A stretch of 64,000 nt of DNA, from assembly GCF_027923465.1 (NCBI RefSeq), contig NZ_BRLB01000004.1:62001-126000 (forward strand). Reading direction: 5' to 3'. Both the position numbers and the translations under genes were made by a program. This document shows, piece after piece, positions 16,428-26,004 of the stretch. Position 1 is the stretch's first letter. Each line of letters begins with the position of its first letter. This DNA comes from Vallitalea longa (GTDB taxonomy: Bacteria > Bacillota > Clostridia > Lachnospirales > Vallitaleaceae). The notes beneath the pieces were generated by a model. That model saw only the letters and a list, made by a program, of their open reading frames with translations. It had not been told where the DNA came from and did no database searches.

Positions 16428-17813
16428 TTGAAAATAACAAAAAAATGGTTGGCATGTATAGTAGCTTGTATGATGGTATGTACTGCTTTTGTAGGATGTG
16501 GAAAATCTGATGATTCTAAAAAAGCATCTGATGTAGATTCTACTACAAAAGGTGACAATAATGCTGTAGTTTCAGAAGATTCCAGCACTGATCTAGAAGG
16601 AACACTTGATATTTTTCAATTTAAAGTTGAAATTAATGATGCCCTAAAAGCAGCTACAGAAAAATACATGAAGCTTCATCCAGGTGTTAAGGTTAATTTA
16701 GAAACAGTTGGTGGCGGAGACGATTATGGTGCTGCTCTTAGAACTAAAATGCAAAACAGTGATCAACCTGATATCTATAATATAGGTGGACCACAAGATG
16801 TGAAGGATTGGAATGACAATTTAGAAGATTTATCTTCAGAAGAATGGATACCAAATGTTGTCAATGGTTTATTGGATGATGTATCAAAAGATAGTAAAGT
16901 ATTTGGTATGCCTATGGCAATTGAAGGATATGGATTTATCTATAATAAAGGAATATTTGAAGCAGCAGGTATTGATGCTGAAAGTTTAAAAACATTTGAT
17001 GAAATAGATGCAGCTTTTGGAAAATTAAAAGAAAAAATCGATAATGGTGATTTAAAAGATCAATATCAAGTACTTGAGGCTGTTATAGAATATCCAGCTA
17101 AAGAAAAATGGGTAACTGGTATGCATACTTCTAACGTAGCATTTGGTCAAGAATTTGCTAATTGTACAGAAGCATATAATGCAAAAGAATTAGAATTTAC
17201 ATATAGTAATGAGTTAAAAGATTTAGTTGATTTACAAGTGAAATATACAACAAATGCTGATAATCCATCAGGATTGAATGCAGTTGATTATTCAATGCAA
17301 GCAGGTGGAGGCCTTGCAATTGAAAGAGTTGCTGTAATTCAACAAGGAAACTGGGTATATCCAGTTATTAAAGAAATCGATGAAAATATCGCTGATAATC
17401 TAGGAGTTATTCCAATTCCATTAAAAGGAGTATCTGAAGGAAATACACCTATTGGTGTGCCAATGTATTGGGCAGTAAATAGTCAATCAGATGACAATTC
17501 AAAAGCAATCGCAAAAGATTTCTTGAATTGGTTATATCAATCAGATGAAGGTAAAAATATTGTAATCGATGAATTTAACTTCATACCACCATTTACAAAT
17601 TATGGTGATTTGAAACCAGCAGATCCTGTAGGGGCAGAAATAAGTCAAGCGGCAACTGAAGGTACTATCGCTCCTTGGGTATTCAACGGATGTCCTACAA
17701 GTTGGGCTGAAAATGTATTAGGTGCTGAGATTCAAGCATATTTAGCAGGAAACAAAACTTGGGACGAAGTTATTGATACAGCAAAAGAAAGCTGGAAAGA
17801 TGCTAGAAAATAA
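16428..17813 (+). CDS. Sugar ABC transporter substrate-binding lipoprotein
   Basis: A family 1 extracellular solute-binding protein of about 461 residues. AAAAGGAG precedes a TTG at 16428, giving MKITKKWLACIVACMMVC; the ATG at 16395 has no ribosome site and would put a charged tail before the signal peptide. The lipobox is AFVGC, followed by a Ser/Asp-rich linker. The body has 'TLDIFQFKVEINDALKAAT' and 'QNSDQPDIYNIGGPQDV', typical of oligosaccharide binders. It captures sugar outside the membrane for the two permeases that follow. No ATPase gene lies here, so a shared MsmK/UgpC-type ATPase encoded elsewhere is expected. Confidence 0.92.
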   Translation: MKITKKWLACIVACMMVCTAFVGCGKSDDSKKASDVDSTTKGDNNAVVSEDSSTDLEGTLDIFQFKVEINDALKAATEKYMKLHPGVKVNLETVGGGDDYGAALRTKMQNSDQPDIYNIGGPQDVKDWNDNLEDLSSEEWIPNVVNGLLDDVSKDSKVFGMPMAIEGYGFIYNKGIFEAAGIDAESLKTFDEIDAAFGKLKEKIDNGDLKDQYQVLEAVIEYPAKEKWVTGMHTSNVAFGQEFANCTEAYNAKELEFTYSNELKDLVDLQVKYTTNADNPSGLNAVDYSMQAGGGLAIERVAVIQQGNWVYPVIKEIDENIADNLGVIPIPLKGVSEGNTPIGVPMYWAVNSQSDDNSKAIAKDFLNWLYQSDEGKNIVIDEFNFIPPFTNYGDLKPADPVGAEISQAATEGTIAPWVFNGCPTSWAENVLGAEIQAYLAGNKTWDEVIDTAKESWKDARK

Positions 17814-17886
17814 TAACTAATGAATCATTAAATGAGGAAAATAAATCTAATTGAATTTATTTTCCTCTTAATGAAAGGAGAATCTT

Positions 17887-18753
17887 ATGAAACAATCAAA
17901 AGTTGGTTTTTGGCTATTCCTTTTGCCGTCATTACTTGCATTTACAATAGTAGTACTAATACCTGCTATCTGGGGATTAGGATATTCATTAACGGATTGG
18001 AATGGTATTTCACATAATGTTCATTTTGTAGGATTTCAAAATTATAAAACAATTTTTTTAGGAGATAAAGATTTTTTACACGCTTTTTTATTTACTACAC
18101 TATTTTCCTTTTGTGCAGTTATATTCATTAATGTAGTTGGTTTTGCACTTGCACTGCTTGTAACTTCAAAAGTGAAATGTTCAACATTTATGCGTACTGT
18201 TTTTTTTATGCCTAATTTAATTGGTGGTATTTTATTAGGTTTCATATGGCAGTTCATTTTCATACAAGGATTTGGAGCAATCAGTAAAATTACTGGTATT
18301 CAGGGATTTTCTAATTGGTTATCTGATACTACGACAAGTTTTTGGGGACTTCTGATTTTAATCACTTGGCAATTAAGTGGATATATGATGATAATCTATA
18401 TCGCATACATTCAAAGTATTTCAAATGATTTAATTGAAGCTGCACAGATTGATGGTGCTAATTATATCCAAAGACTAAGAAAAATAGTCATTCCACTTGT
18501 TAGACCTGCTTTTACAATCGGAATGTTCCTATCTTTATCAACTTGTTTCAAATTATATGACCAGAACCTTGCACTGACTAATGGTGGTCCTTATAATAGT
18601 ACAGAAATGTTGGCACTAAATATATATAATACGGCATTTAAATATAATGATCTAGGATTAGCACAAGCAAAAGCGGTTATTTTTCTAATTGCTGTAGCTA
18701 CAATCGGTTTGATTCAGTTATATTTCAATAAAAAGAAGGAGGCTGAGATGTGA
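17887..18753 (+). CDS. Sugar ABC transporter permease (MalF/UgpA type)
   Basis: A 288-residue inner-membrane permease with six hydrophobic segments. The cytoplasmic EAA loop reads 'EAAQIDGANYIQRLRKIVIP', the contact point with the ATPase. The start 'KQSKVGFWLFLLPSLLAFTI' is typical of the first permease in CUT1 sugar importers. GAAAGGAG lies just before ATG 17887. Its stop overlaps the next permease start (TGATG), implying translational coupling. Confidence 0.93.
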   Translation: MKQSKVGFWLFLLPSLLAFTIVVLIPAIWGLGYSLTDWNGISHNVHFVGFQNYKTIFLGDKDFLHAFLFTTLFSFCAVIFINVVGFALALLVTSKVKCSTFMRTVFFMPNLIGGILLGFIWQFIFIQGFGAISKITGIQGFSNWLSDTTTSFWGLLILITWQLSGYMMIIYIAYIQSISNDLIEAAQIDGANYIQRLRKIVIPLVRPAFTIGMFLSLSTCFKLYDQNLALTNGGPYNSTEMLALNIYNTAFKYNDLGLAQAKAVIFLIAVATIGLIQLYFNKKKEAEM

Positions 18754-19583
18754 TGGCAAAAAGAAATATTGGACACATATTACTTACTATTTTTGGTTTT
18801 ATCTTAGTAGCTATATTTGCAGCACCTGTTTTGATTTTATTGATTAACTCATTTAAATCATTGAAAAATATTTACTTGAATGTATTATCAATACCCAATG
18901 GAGATACTTTTATTATATCTAATTATCCAGAAGCATTCGAAAGATTGGATTTCCTAAAATCTTTTTCTAATTCCCTTGTTATAACAGTATTATCCACTGC
19001 TTTTATACTAATTTTTAGTTCTATGGCTGCATGGGTATTAGTAAGAGCTAAAACCAAAATAAGTAAAGTTATATTTATGATTTTAGCTTGCTCAATGTTG
19101 ATTCCTTTTCAATGTGTCATGTTGCCTCTAGTAAAATTTATGGATACTTTACATATGATGAATAGACCTGGACTTGTCTTTATGTATATTGGTTTTGGAA
19201 CTAGTCTCTCAGTCATGTTATTCCATGGATATATAAAACATATACCTCTTGAATTGGAGGAAGCAGCCAAAATAGATGGATGTAATATGTTCCAGACTTT
19301 TTTCAGGATAGTATTTCCTATGTTGAAGACTATATTGGTTACAGTTGCGATTTTAAATATAATGTGGATATGGAATGACTTCCTATTACCTTCATTAGTA
19401 ATAAATAAAACAGGTTGGCAAACACTTCCACTAAAAACATTCTTATTCTTTGGACAATTCTCCAAGAAATGGGACTTGGCTACTGCTGGACTTGTATTAT
19501 GTATGTTGCCTATCGTCGTTTTTTACATGACATGTCAAAAGCATATCATCAAGGGTGTTACAGATGGAGCTGTTAAAAGTTAA
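18753..19583 (+). CDS. Sugar ABC transporter permease (MalG/UgpE type)
   Basis: A 276-residue permease with six membrane segments and the EAA loop 'EEAAKIDGCNMFQTFFRIVFP'. I take ATG 18753, which shares its A with the TGA of the previous gene and is preceded by AAGGAGG; a GTG one codon earlier is the alternative. It pairs with the MalF-type permease in a CUT1 importer. The 3' end is separated by 67 bases from the glucosidase gene. Confidence 0.93.
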   Translation: MAKRNIGHILLTIFGFILVAIFAAPVLILLINSFKSLKNIYLNVLSIPNGDTFIISNYPEAFERLDFLKSFSNSLVITVLSTAFILIFSSMAAWVLVRAKTKISKVIFMILACSMLIPFQCVMLPLVKFMDTLHMMNRPGLVFMYIGFGTSLSVMLFHGYIKHIPLELEEAAKIDGCNMFQTFFRIVFPMLKTILVTVAILNIMWIWNDFLLPSLVINKTGWQTLPLKTFLFFGQFSKKWDLATAGLVLCMLPIVVFYMTCQKHIIKGVTDGAVKS

Positions 19584-19650
19584 CTACAATATAAAAAATA
19601 TCATATTTACTACAACGTGTACACTATAGTAAGAAAGGGGAGCTATAATT

Positions 19651-21318
19651 TTGCAAAAAAAATCATGGTATAAAGAATCTGTAGTATATCAAATATATCC
19701 TAGGAGTTTTATGGATAGCAATGGTGACGGAATAGGTGATATACGAGGTATTATCAAGAAATTGGATTATTTGAAGAATTTGGGCGTAGACATTATTTGG
19801 ATTTCGCCAATATATGAATCACCAAATGAAGATAATGGCTATGATATAAGTGATTATCAAAATATATTATCAGAATTCGGAACAATGGAAGACTTTGATA
19901 AACTTCTTGAAACAGCTCATGATAAGGGTATGAAAATTATAATGGACCTAGTAGTCAATCATACATCAGATGAGCATCAGTGGTTTGTAGAAAGCAGAAA
20001 GTCAAAAGATAATTCCTATAGAGATTATTACATCTGGAAAGACGGCAAAAACGGGAAAGAACCGAATAATTGGGGATCATGGTTTGGAGGTTCAGCTTGG
20101 CAGTACGATGAAAACACAGAAATGTATTATTTACATATATTTTCTTCTAAGCAACCGGACTTGAATTGGGATAATAATAAAGTACGAAATGAAGTTTACA
20201 AAATGATGAAATGGTGGCTTGATAAAGGAATTGATGGATTCCGAATGGATGTCATCAATCTTATATCAAAAGATCATAAATTTCCAGATGGAAAATCAAA
20301 TGGTGGACTATATGGAGATCTAGGTCCTTATTGTTTGAATGGAGAACATGTACATGAATATCTAAAAGAAATGAATGAAAATGTTCTTTCAAAATACGAT
20401 ATCATGACTGTAGGAGAGACAGCGGATGTAACTATTGAAGAAGCAAAAAAATATTCAGCTTGCGATAGAAACGAGTTAGATATGGTTTTTCAATTTGAAC
20501 ATATGGCTCTTGATAGTGGTGATTATGGAAAATGGAGTAACAATAGATTTAACCTTATTGACCTAAAGAAAGTTTTAACCAAATGGCAAAAAGAGTTAGA
20601 AGAGAAATGTTGGAACACTTTGTTTTGGAGTAATCATGACCAGCCAAGAGCAGTTTCCAGATTTGGGAATGATAAGGATCATAGAGAAATATCAGCCAAA
20701 ATGTTGGGAACTTGTTTATATATGATGAGAGGAACACCATTCATTTTCCAAGGAGAAGAATTAGGAATGACTAATGCTTACTTTGATACTTTGGATGAAT
20801 ATAGGGATCTTGAGACTTTTAATGCTTATGAAGACTTGACCAAAAAACATGGAATAGATAAAGAACTGATGATGGATTATCTAAAACATATAAGCAGAGA
20901 TAATGCCAGAACACCAATGCAATGGGATGATAGTACAAATGCTGGATTTACAACTGGAACTCCATGGATTTCTGTAAATAAAAACTATCCAGATATAAAT
21001 GCAAATAATCAAGTTGATGATCATGGTTCTGTATATAATTATTATAGAAAATTATTCAAGTTGAGACATGAGCATGAAATAATCGTATATGGGGACTACA
21101 AGTTATTGGAACCTGATAACAATGAATTATATGTTTATACAAGGAGCTTAAATAAGAATAAACTTCTAGTAATATGTAACTTTACGCAGAAATCACTTAC
21201 ATATGAGGTGCCAGAAGAATTCAGAAAAGTTAATAAAAGGATTTTAATTAGTAATTATCATGATGATTTAGGGGAAGAAATAAGACCATATGAAGCTAAA
21301 GTCTATATGGTTGATTAA
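19651..21318 (+). CDS. malL: Oligo-1,6-glucosidase / alpha-glucosidase (GH13)
   Basis: A 555-residue cytoplasmic GH13 enzyme of the oligo-1,6-glucosidase/sucrase-isomaltase subfamily. The start is TTG 19651, set by AAAGGGGAG. 'WYKESVVYQIYPRSFMDSNG' opens the barrel; the nucleophile is D200 (GFRMDVIN), the acid/base E256 (TVGETAD) and the third carboxylate D330 (SNHDQPR). It hydrolyses alpha-1,6 (and perhaps alpha-1,4) glucosidic bonds of imported oligosaccharides. The V in DVIN after the nucleophile is the residue usually associated with alpha-1,6 preference. It is the intracellular step after the ABC importer. Confidence 0.93.
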   Translation: MQKKSWYKESVVYQIYPRSFMDSNGDGIGDIRGIIKKLDYLKNLGVDIIWISPIYESPNEDNGYDISDYQNILSEFGTMEDFDKLLETAHDKGMKIIMDLVVNHTSDEHQWFVESRKSKDNSYRDYYIWKDGKNGKEPNNWGSWFGGSAWQYDENTEMYYLHIFSSKQPDLNWDNNKVRNEVYKMMKWWLDKGIDGFRMDVINLISKDHKFPDGKSNGGLYGDLGPYCLNGEHVHEYLKEMNENVLSKYDIMTVGETADVTIEEAKKYSACDRNELDMVFQFEHMALDSGDYGKWSNNRFNLIDLKKVLTKWQKELEEKCWNTLFWSNHDQPRAVSRFGNDKDHREISAKMLGTCLYMMRGTPFIFQGEELGMTNAYFDTLDEYRDLETFNAYEDLTKKHGIDKELMMDYLKHISRDNARTPMQWDDSTNAGFTTGTPWISVNKNYPDINANNQVDDHGSVYNYYRKLFKLRHEHEIIVYGDYKLLEPDNNELYVYTRSLNKNKLLVICNFTQKSLTYEVPEEFRKVNKRILISNYHDDLGEEIRPYEAKVYMVD

Positions 21319-21465
21319 GATAGTTGGGGAAAAATAAATAAAAGATAATTGTTTATATTTATTATATTGATTTATCATATGACTGATTCTATGCATAATA
21401 TTTATAAGGTAATTGGAAGGTATAGCTTTATTATTATGATGAAATATTTATTGGGAGGTAGAATC

Positions 21466-24111
21466 ATGGAGAATATGAAAAACAGTAAACATATCTTATC
21501 TTGTATCTTTATGATAATAAGTATAGGTTTATTTTTATCTTTATCAATTAATGATGTAGAAGCAAGAGAAAGTGAAACTACTAATAAAGGAACAGGTCCA
21601 CTCTACTGGATTACATATGAACATCAATATGTTAATGATTGCCCTATGCCAGAAGATAGATGGAAAGCTAATGTTGATTGGATAGCTTCAGACTTTCGAG
21701 ATTATGGGTATACTATGGTATGTACCGACGGTTGGATAGAACAATCTCAGAAAATAAATGAGAATGGATATGTTATATCTCATAATGATTCGTGGCAAGG
21801 TGATTGGACATATTGGGTTGAATACTGTAATAACAAAGGACTTGATATGGGAATATACTATAATCCATTATGGGTGACTCAAGCTGCGTATAATGCTAAT
21901 TGTGAAATAATAAATACAAATGGACAATATCATATACAAGATATAGTGGGTTCTCATGTATTTGATGGGGGTCAAAATGATGAAGATGGGAATCCAGTAT
22001 TTTTGTATCAAGTGGATACAGATAAACCTGGTGCAGAAGAGTTTATAAAAGGATATGTTGAATATTTTAAAAATACAGGTGCTAAGTTTTTAAGAGTAGA
22101 TTTTCTTGGATGGTATGAATCAGGATATACTAAAATAAGGAATGATGAATGGGAATCAGGTTATGGTTCAGAGAGGTATGAAAAGGCTATTAAGTGGATG
22201 AATGAAGCATGTGGAGATGACATGACTCTAAGTCTAGTAATGCCCAATCTCTATAATAAAGCTCAAATTGAATTGGCTAATGGTGATATGTTCAGGATAG
22301 ATGAAGATTGTTTTGAAGGCGGTTGGGATCATATAAGCCATAGACGAAGAGGAATATGGCAGAACGTGTGGTCCCAATGGGCGAATGCATTTGACGGATT
22401 TACATATTGGTCAGAAGTTACGGGTAGAGGTCAAGCTATAGCTGATGGGGATTTCCTTAGGTTGAATACTTTTTCTACAGATGAAGAAAAAAAATCTGCC
22501 GTATCATTATTCACTATGGCAGGGTCTCCCATATGTATAGCAGATCAGTATGATACAATAGGAAATAACGAACATTTCTATCAGAATACAGAAATGATAT
22601 TACTCAATCAAATGGGATTAGTTGGAAAACCCATTGATTATGATAGTGAAAGATGGGCTGGACAATTGCCAGATGGTAGTTGGGTAGTGGGATTATTTAA
22701 TAGAAATGAAAATGAGGATATTAGAATTATTGATTTTCATGAAGATCTAGGAATAAATGGAAATGCTGATGTAAGGGATCTATGGTTGCATGAAGATTTG
22801 GGAAGTATGACTGACTATAGTGCGAATTTAGATTCACATGATTGTGTAATACTTAAAATAGTACCAAGTGGAAAAAAATATGAGGCTGAAGTTGCATCGA
22901 TGATTGGTGCAAAAAAAGACAACGACCATAACAATTATTCAGGGTATGGATTTGTGGACAATATGGAAAGTGTTGGTTCTAAAATCAGATTTTGTATAAA
23001 TACTGATAATGCAGGAACCGAAAACTTGAATATCAGATATTCCAACGGTTGGGAAGACACTAGAACTGTAAGTCTATATGTTAATGGTGAAGATGTAACA
23101 CAACTTCAATTACTAGCACTTGAAGATTGGGATACTTGGAATAATTATGAAGAAACGATAACACTTGATGAAGGTAATAATTTTATAGATATCCAATATG
23201 ATTCTGATGATACAGGATATGTTAATATCGATTATATTGAATTAGGAACAACTGGACCAGACCCATTATCCACTCCAGAAAAATATCAAGGTGAAGAAGC
23301 GAATCTTTCTGGAGGGGCATCAATAAATGATAATCACTTTTTTTATTCAAGTACAGGATTTGTTGATAAGATTGAGTCAGTTGGATCAAAGGTATCATTT
23401 GATGTAACTGTTCCTGAGGATGGATATTATAATGTTCTGTTAAGATATGCAAACGGTAATTCTTATGATAGTTCTCTAAGTATATATAGGAATAATACTA
23501 AAATAAAACAAACTGTACTTCCAAGTTTAATTGGTTGGGATGTATGGAATAACAAGACAGAAGTTATATATTTAGATTCTGGTAGTAACAATATCACTTA
23601 TAAATATGATAGTGGAGACGGTGGTAGAGTAAATATCGATTATATAAGTATAGAAGCGAATGATAATACTATGCCTATTGAGTTAAACAATCCTGGTTTT
23701 GAAACAGGGAATATTGATGGCTGGACTGAGTGGCATCCATCAGATCAAGTAGCTGCATATGGTGTTGATCAGAATGATGTACATGAAGGAAACTATAAAC
23801 TATATTTCTGGAGCGAATCAGCTTATAAGCAGAGTGTACATCAGATAAAAACAGGTCTTGATAACGGAACATATACATTGAAAGCATGGGTAAAAGCAAC
23901 TGCATATGATCAACAACCTAGTATTTGTAGGTTAGAAGCTGTTAATTATGGAGGTTCAGACAAGTTTGTGAATATGACAGTAGATGGCATATGGAGACAA
24001 TATCAATGTACAGTAGATATAACGAATGGTCAGATTGATATGGGCTTTTATTGTGATTCGTTTGGTAGAACGTCTATGCAGATAGATAAAATCGAATTAT
24101 GGAAGAATTAA
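21466..24111 (+). CDS. Secreted GH27 glycosidase with carbohydrate-binding domains (isomalto-dextranase-like)
   Basis: 881 residues from ATG 21466, chosen because TTGGGAGG precedes it and it gives a signal peptide (NSKHILSCIFMIISIGLFLS). Residues of about 45-480 form a clan GH-D barrel: 'GPLYWITYEHQYVNDCP', 'DYGYTMVCTDGWIE', nucleophile D212 in KFLRVDFLGWYESG and likely acid/base D279/D281 in FRIDEDCFEG. Two related CBM6/CBM35-like modules (about 500-610 and 630-735) and a C-terminal CBM4/22-like module (NNPGFETGNIDGW...) follow. The pattern resembles isomalto-dextranases of GH27 more than plain alpha-galactosidases, and the operon with an oligo-1,6-glucosidase fits dextran-type glucan breakdown. 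The exact substrate is inferred. Confidence 0.82.
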   Translation: MENMKNSKHILSCIFMIISIGLFLSLSINDVEARESETTNKGTGPLYWITYEHQYVNDCPMPEDRWKANVDWIASDFRDYGYTMVCTDGWIEQSQKINENGYVISHNDSWQGDWTYWVEYCNNKGLDMGIYYNPLWVTQAAYNANCEIINTNGQYHIQDIVGSHVFDGGQNDEDGNPVFLYQVDTDKPGAEEFIKGYVEYFKNTGAKFLRVDFLGWYESGYTKIRNDEWESGYGSERYEKAIKWMNEACGDDMTLSLVMPNLYNKAQIELANGDMFRIDEDCFEGGWDHISHRRRGIWQNVWSQWANAFDGFTYWSEVTGRGQAIADGDFLRLNTFSTDEEKKSAVSLFTMAGSPICIADQYDTIGNNEHFYQNTEMILLNQMGLVGKPIDYDSERWAGQLPDGSWVVGLFNRNENEDIRIIDFHEDLGINGNADVRDLWLHEDLGSMTDYSANLDSHDCVILKIVPSGKKYEAEVASMIGAKKDNDHNNYSGYGFVDNMESVGSKIRFCINTDNAGTENLNIRYSNGWEDTRTVSLYVNGEDVTQLQLLALEDWDTWNNYEETITLDEGNNFIDIQYDSDDTGYVNIDYIELGTTGPDPLSTPEKYQGEEANLSGGASINDNHFFYSSTGFVDKIESVGSKVSFDVTVPEDGYYNVLLRYANGNSYDSSLSIYRNNTKIKQTVLPSLIGWDVWNNKTEVIYLDSGSNNITYKYDSGDGGRVNIDYISIEANDNTMPIELNNPGFETGNIDGWTEWHPSDQVAAYGVDQNDVHEGNYKLYFWSESAYKQSVHQIKTGLDNGTYTLKAWVKATAYDQQPSICRLEAVNYGGSDKFVNMTVDGIWRQYQCTVDITNGQIDMGFYCDSFGRTSMQIDKIELWKN

Positions 24112-24170
24112 TTTAAAATATATGTTGAAGTAGCATAAAGAACAAAAGAATTATGTATATATGATAAATC

Positions 24171-24206
24171 AATAAAATAGAGCCCATTCGGAGGCTCTAT
24201 TTTATT
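24171..24206. terminator. Bidirectional terminator
   Basis: AATAAAATAGAGCC (24171-24184) and GGCTCTATTTTATT (24193-24206) are perfect 14-base arms around an 8-base loop, with A-rich left and T-rich right flanks. It ends the GH27 gene and, on the other strand, the YidC-like gene. Confidence 0.85.
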
Positions 24207-24208
24207 AG

Positions 24209-24886
24209 CTAATTTTTCAAACCATTATTTATACAAGTTTCTGATGATGCTTTTTTTCTAATCATCACAATATTACATATGAATTGTTCTATAAAAGTAT
24301 ATAGACCTGAGATAATCCAATACAGACCAATTATAACAGGTGCTTGTGAAATAAATAATGAATTTATTAATATTGTAGTAATAATCATTATTTTATTGGG
24401 CTTGACTATTTCTAAATCCTTAAATATATTAAGATAGTACATTATATTAGGTAACAAGTGAACTATTATTGATATTATTGGAATGATATAATAAGTATCA
24501 GGTGCCTTAATATTATTTATCCAAGGTAATAGTATCGTTGAAGTAATTTCAATAGGAATACATGAAATAGCTCTATATAGGGATATCATGATAGGTAGTT
24601 GAACAAATGTCAATAGGCAGCCTAGCATGCTTCCAGAATATTTACTGGATATTTTACTAATTTCTTGTTCCATTTTTTTCTTGTCGTCACTATATTTTTT
24701 CTTAATAGTTTCTAATTCTTTAGAAAATTTTTGTTGGAGCTGTAATCCCTTTTTCTGTTTTATGGTTAATGGTAGCAATAATATTTTGATTATAAGTGTT
24801 ATCAATACTATAGTGATACCCCAGTCATTTACAACAAAATACAATTGATTCAATATGTTGGTTAAAAGTTCTATTATACTATTCAA
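24209..24886 (-). CDS. YidC/Oxa1-family membrane insertase (accessory)
   Basis: A 225-residue YidC-type insertase beginning at TTG 24886 with AGGAGG 7 bases upstream. It has the usual five-segment core: a first segment (DWGITIVLITLIIKILLLPL), a charged cytoplasmic coiled loop with 'LQQKFSKELETIKKKYSDDKKK', then 'LGCLLTFVQLPIMISLYRAI'. Unlike housekeeping Gram-positive YidC it has no lipoprotein signal, is short and lacks a basic tail. It is not near rnpA/rpmH, so it is an extra copy. It forms a two-gene unit with the small membrane protein upstream, perhaps a dedicated client or partner. Confidence 0.85.
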   Translation of the reverse strand: MNSIIELLTNILNQLYFVVNDWGITIVLITLIIKILLLPLTIKQKKGLQLQQKFSKELETIKKKYSDDKKKMEQEISKISSKYSGSMLGCLLTFVQLPIMISLYRAISCIPIEITSTILLPWINNIKAPDTYYIIPIISIIVHLLPNIMYYLNIFKDLEIVKPNKIMIITTILINSLFISQAPVIIGLYWIISGLYTFIEQFICNIVMIRKKASSETCINNGLKN

Positions 24887-24921
24887 ATAAATTCCTCCTA
24901 GTAAAAAAATTAATAGATGAT

Positions 24922-25164
24922 TTAGTTGAATATCACTTTTGTTTTCTCATAGAAAATCCATATTCTATATTTATGATATGATTCGATATCTTCTAGATAA
25001 AGAGAAGTCTTATAGTCTAGATAATGTGTCAAACGAATATTATCATAGAGTAATATATAATTAAATAATTTTATACTGTTTTCAGTATCAATTTGAAAAT
25101 ATATAAAATACAATATTAACGCAATTAATATAATCTGTATTAGCATAGAAAAGTCAATATTCAT
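24922..25164 (-). CDS. Small single-span membrane protein before the YidC-like gene
   Basis: 80 residues from ATG 25164 (TAGGAGTG upstream); a longer frame starting at 25227 lacks a ribosome site. One hydrophobic segment (SMLIQIILIALILYFIYFQI) is followed by a hydrophilic, Tyr-rich tail (YHKYRIWIFYEKTKVIFN). It lies 35 bases ahead of the YidC-like gene and is surely cotranscribed. Family not recognised; its orientation and size would suit a substrate or partner of the insertase. Confidence 0.6.
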   Translation of the reverse strand: MNIDFSMLIQIILIALILYFIYFQIDTENSIKLFNYILLYDNIRLTHYLDYKTSLYLEDIESYHKYRIWIFYEKTKVIFN

Positions 25165-25287
25165 TATTTCACTCCTATTATAAAAAATATATGTTATAAT
25201 GATACATGTATTTGTTGAATACTTCAAGTTATTTAGAAATTATTAATAATGTAATAAGCAAGCTTTTATATCTAGGAGGTTGGTACA

Positions 25288-25989
25288 ATGAAATTAAAAG
25301 GAATAAAAGCTATACTATTTGATTCTGGAAGAGTACTTAATTACCCCAGTTCTGGTAATTGGTTTATAACTCCAAATTTTTTTGAACATGTAGATAAAAA
25401 TATTTTTGAGCGAATAGAAGATATGGATAAATATAATGCATTTAGAAAAGCTTTAAGTTACATAGACAAAAATAAATTGATTAAAACTAGAGAAGAAGAG
25501 TATTATCATTTCGTCAAGTTTTATGGAATTTTGTCCGGAGAACTTCCAATATTAAATTTATCAGATGAAAAGATAGAATTAATAGCAAAAGATTTAGTGT
25601 ATAACAATAATAAATATACTTTTTATGAGGATGCTTTGGAAATTATTCCAAAACTCTATAACCGATATCAATTAGGTATAGTTTCAGATGCATGGCCTTC
25701 ATTATTAAATGTATATGAAGAGGCATCACTTATTGACTATTTCAGAACTTTTATAATATCATCAATACATGGAATTCTTAAGCCAGATAGCAAAATGTTT
25801 ACTTTGGCACTTGAAGAATTGAATATTCTTCCATCAGAAGCTATTTTTATTGATGATAATTATAAAAATTGTGAGGGAGCAAAAAAAGTAGGAATAAAAC
25901 CTATTTTATTAAATAGAGAAAAAGATAATATTGAGCAGACTAAATATACTGAGATAAATTCATTAATTGAATTATTACACATTTTATAA
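25288..25989 (+). CDS. HAD-family hydrolase
   Basis: A 233-residue haloacid-dehalogenase-type phosphatase. Motif I is ILFDSGRVLN, with the nucleophile Asp but G in place of the second Asp, as in the 'DFGGVL' type of subfamily IA. Motif II is LGIVSDAWPS, the motif III Lys is in 'GILKPDSKMF', and motif IV is AIFIDDNYKNCEGAKKVGI. TAGGAGG precedes the ATG. Substrate unknown. A second HAD gene follows 15 bases later, so the two form an operon. Confidence 0.85.
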   Translation: MKLKGIKAILFDSGRVLNYPSSGNWFITPNFFEHVDKNIFERIEDMDKYNAFRKALSYIDKNKLIKTREEEYYHFVKFYGILSGELPILNLSDEKIELIAKDLVYNNNKYTFYEDALEIIPKLYNRYQLGIVSDAWPSLLNVYEEASLIDYFRTFIISSIHGILKPDSKMFTLALEELNILPSEAIFIDDNYKNCEGAKKVGIKPILLNREKDNIEQTKYTEINSLIELLHIL

Positions 25990-26004
25990 AGGAGAAGATA
26001 TAAA

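Noticed and set aside
23222-23905. Two minus-strand frames of 76 codons within the GH27 gene
   Set aside because: They are antisense to the carbohydrate-binding modules and have no initiation signals; the plus-strand gene explains the coding pattern.
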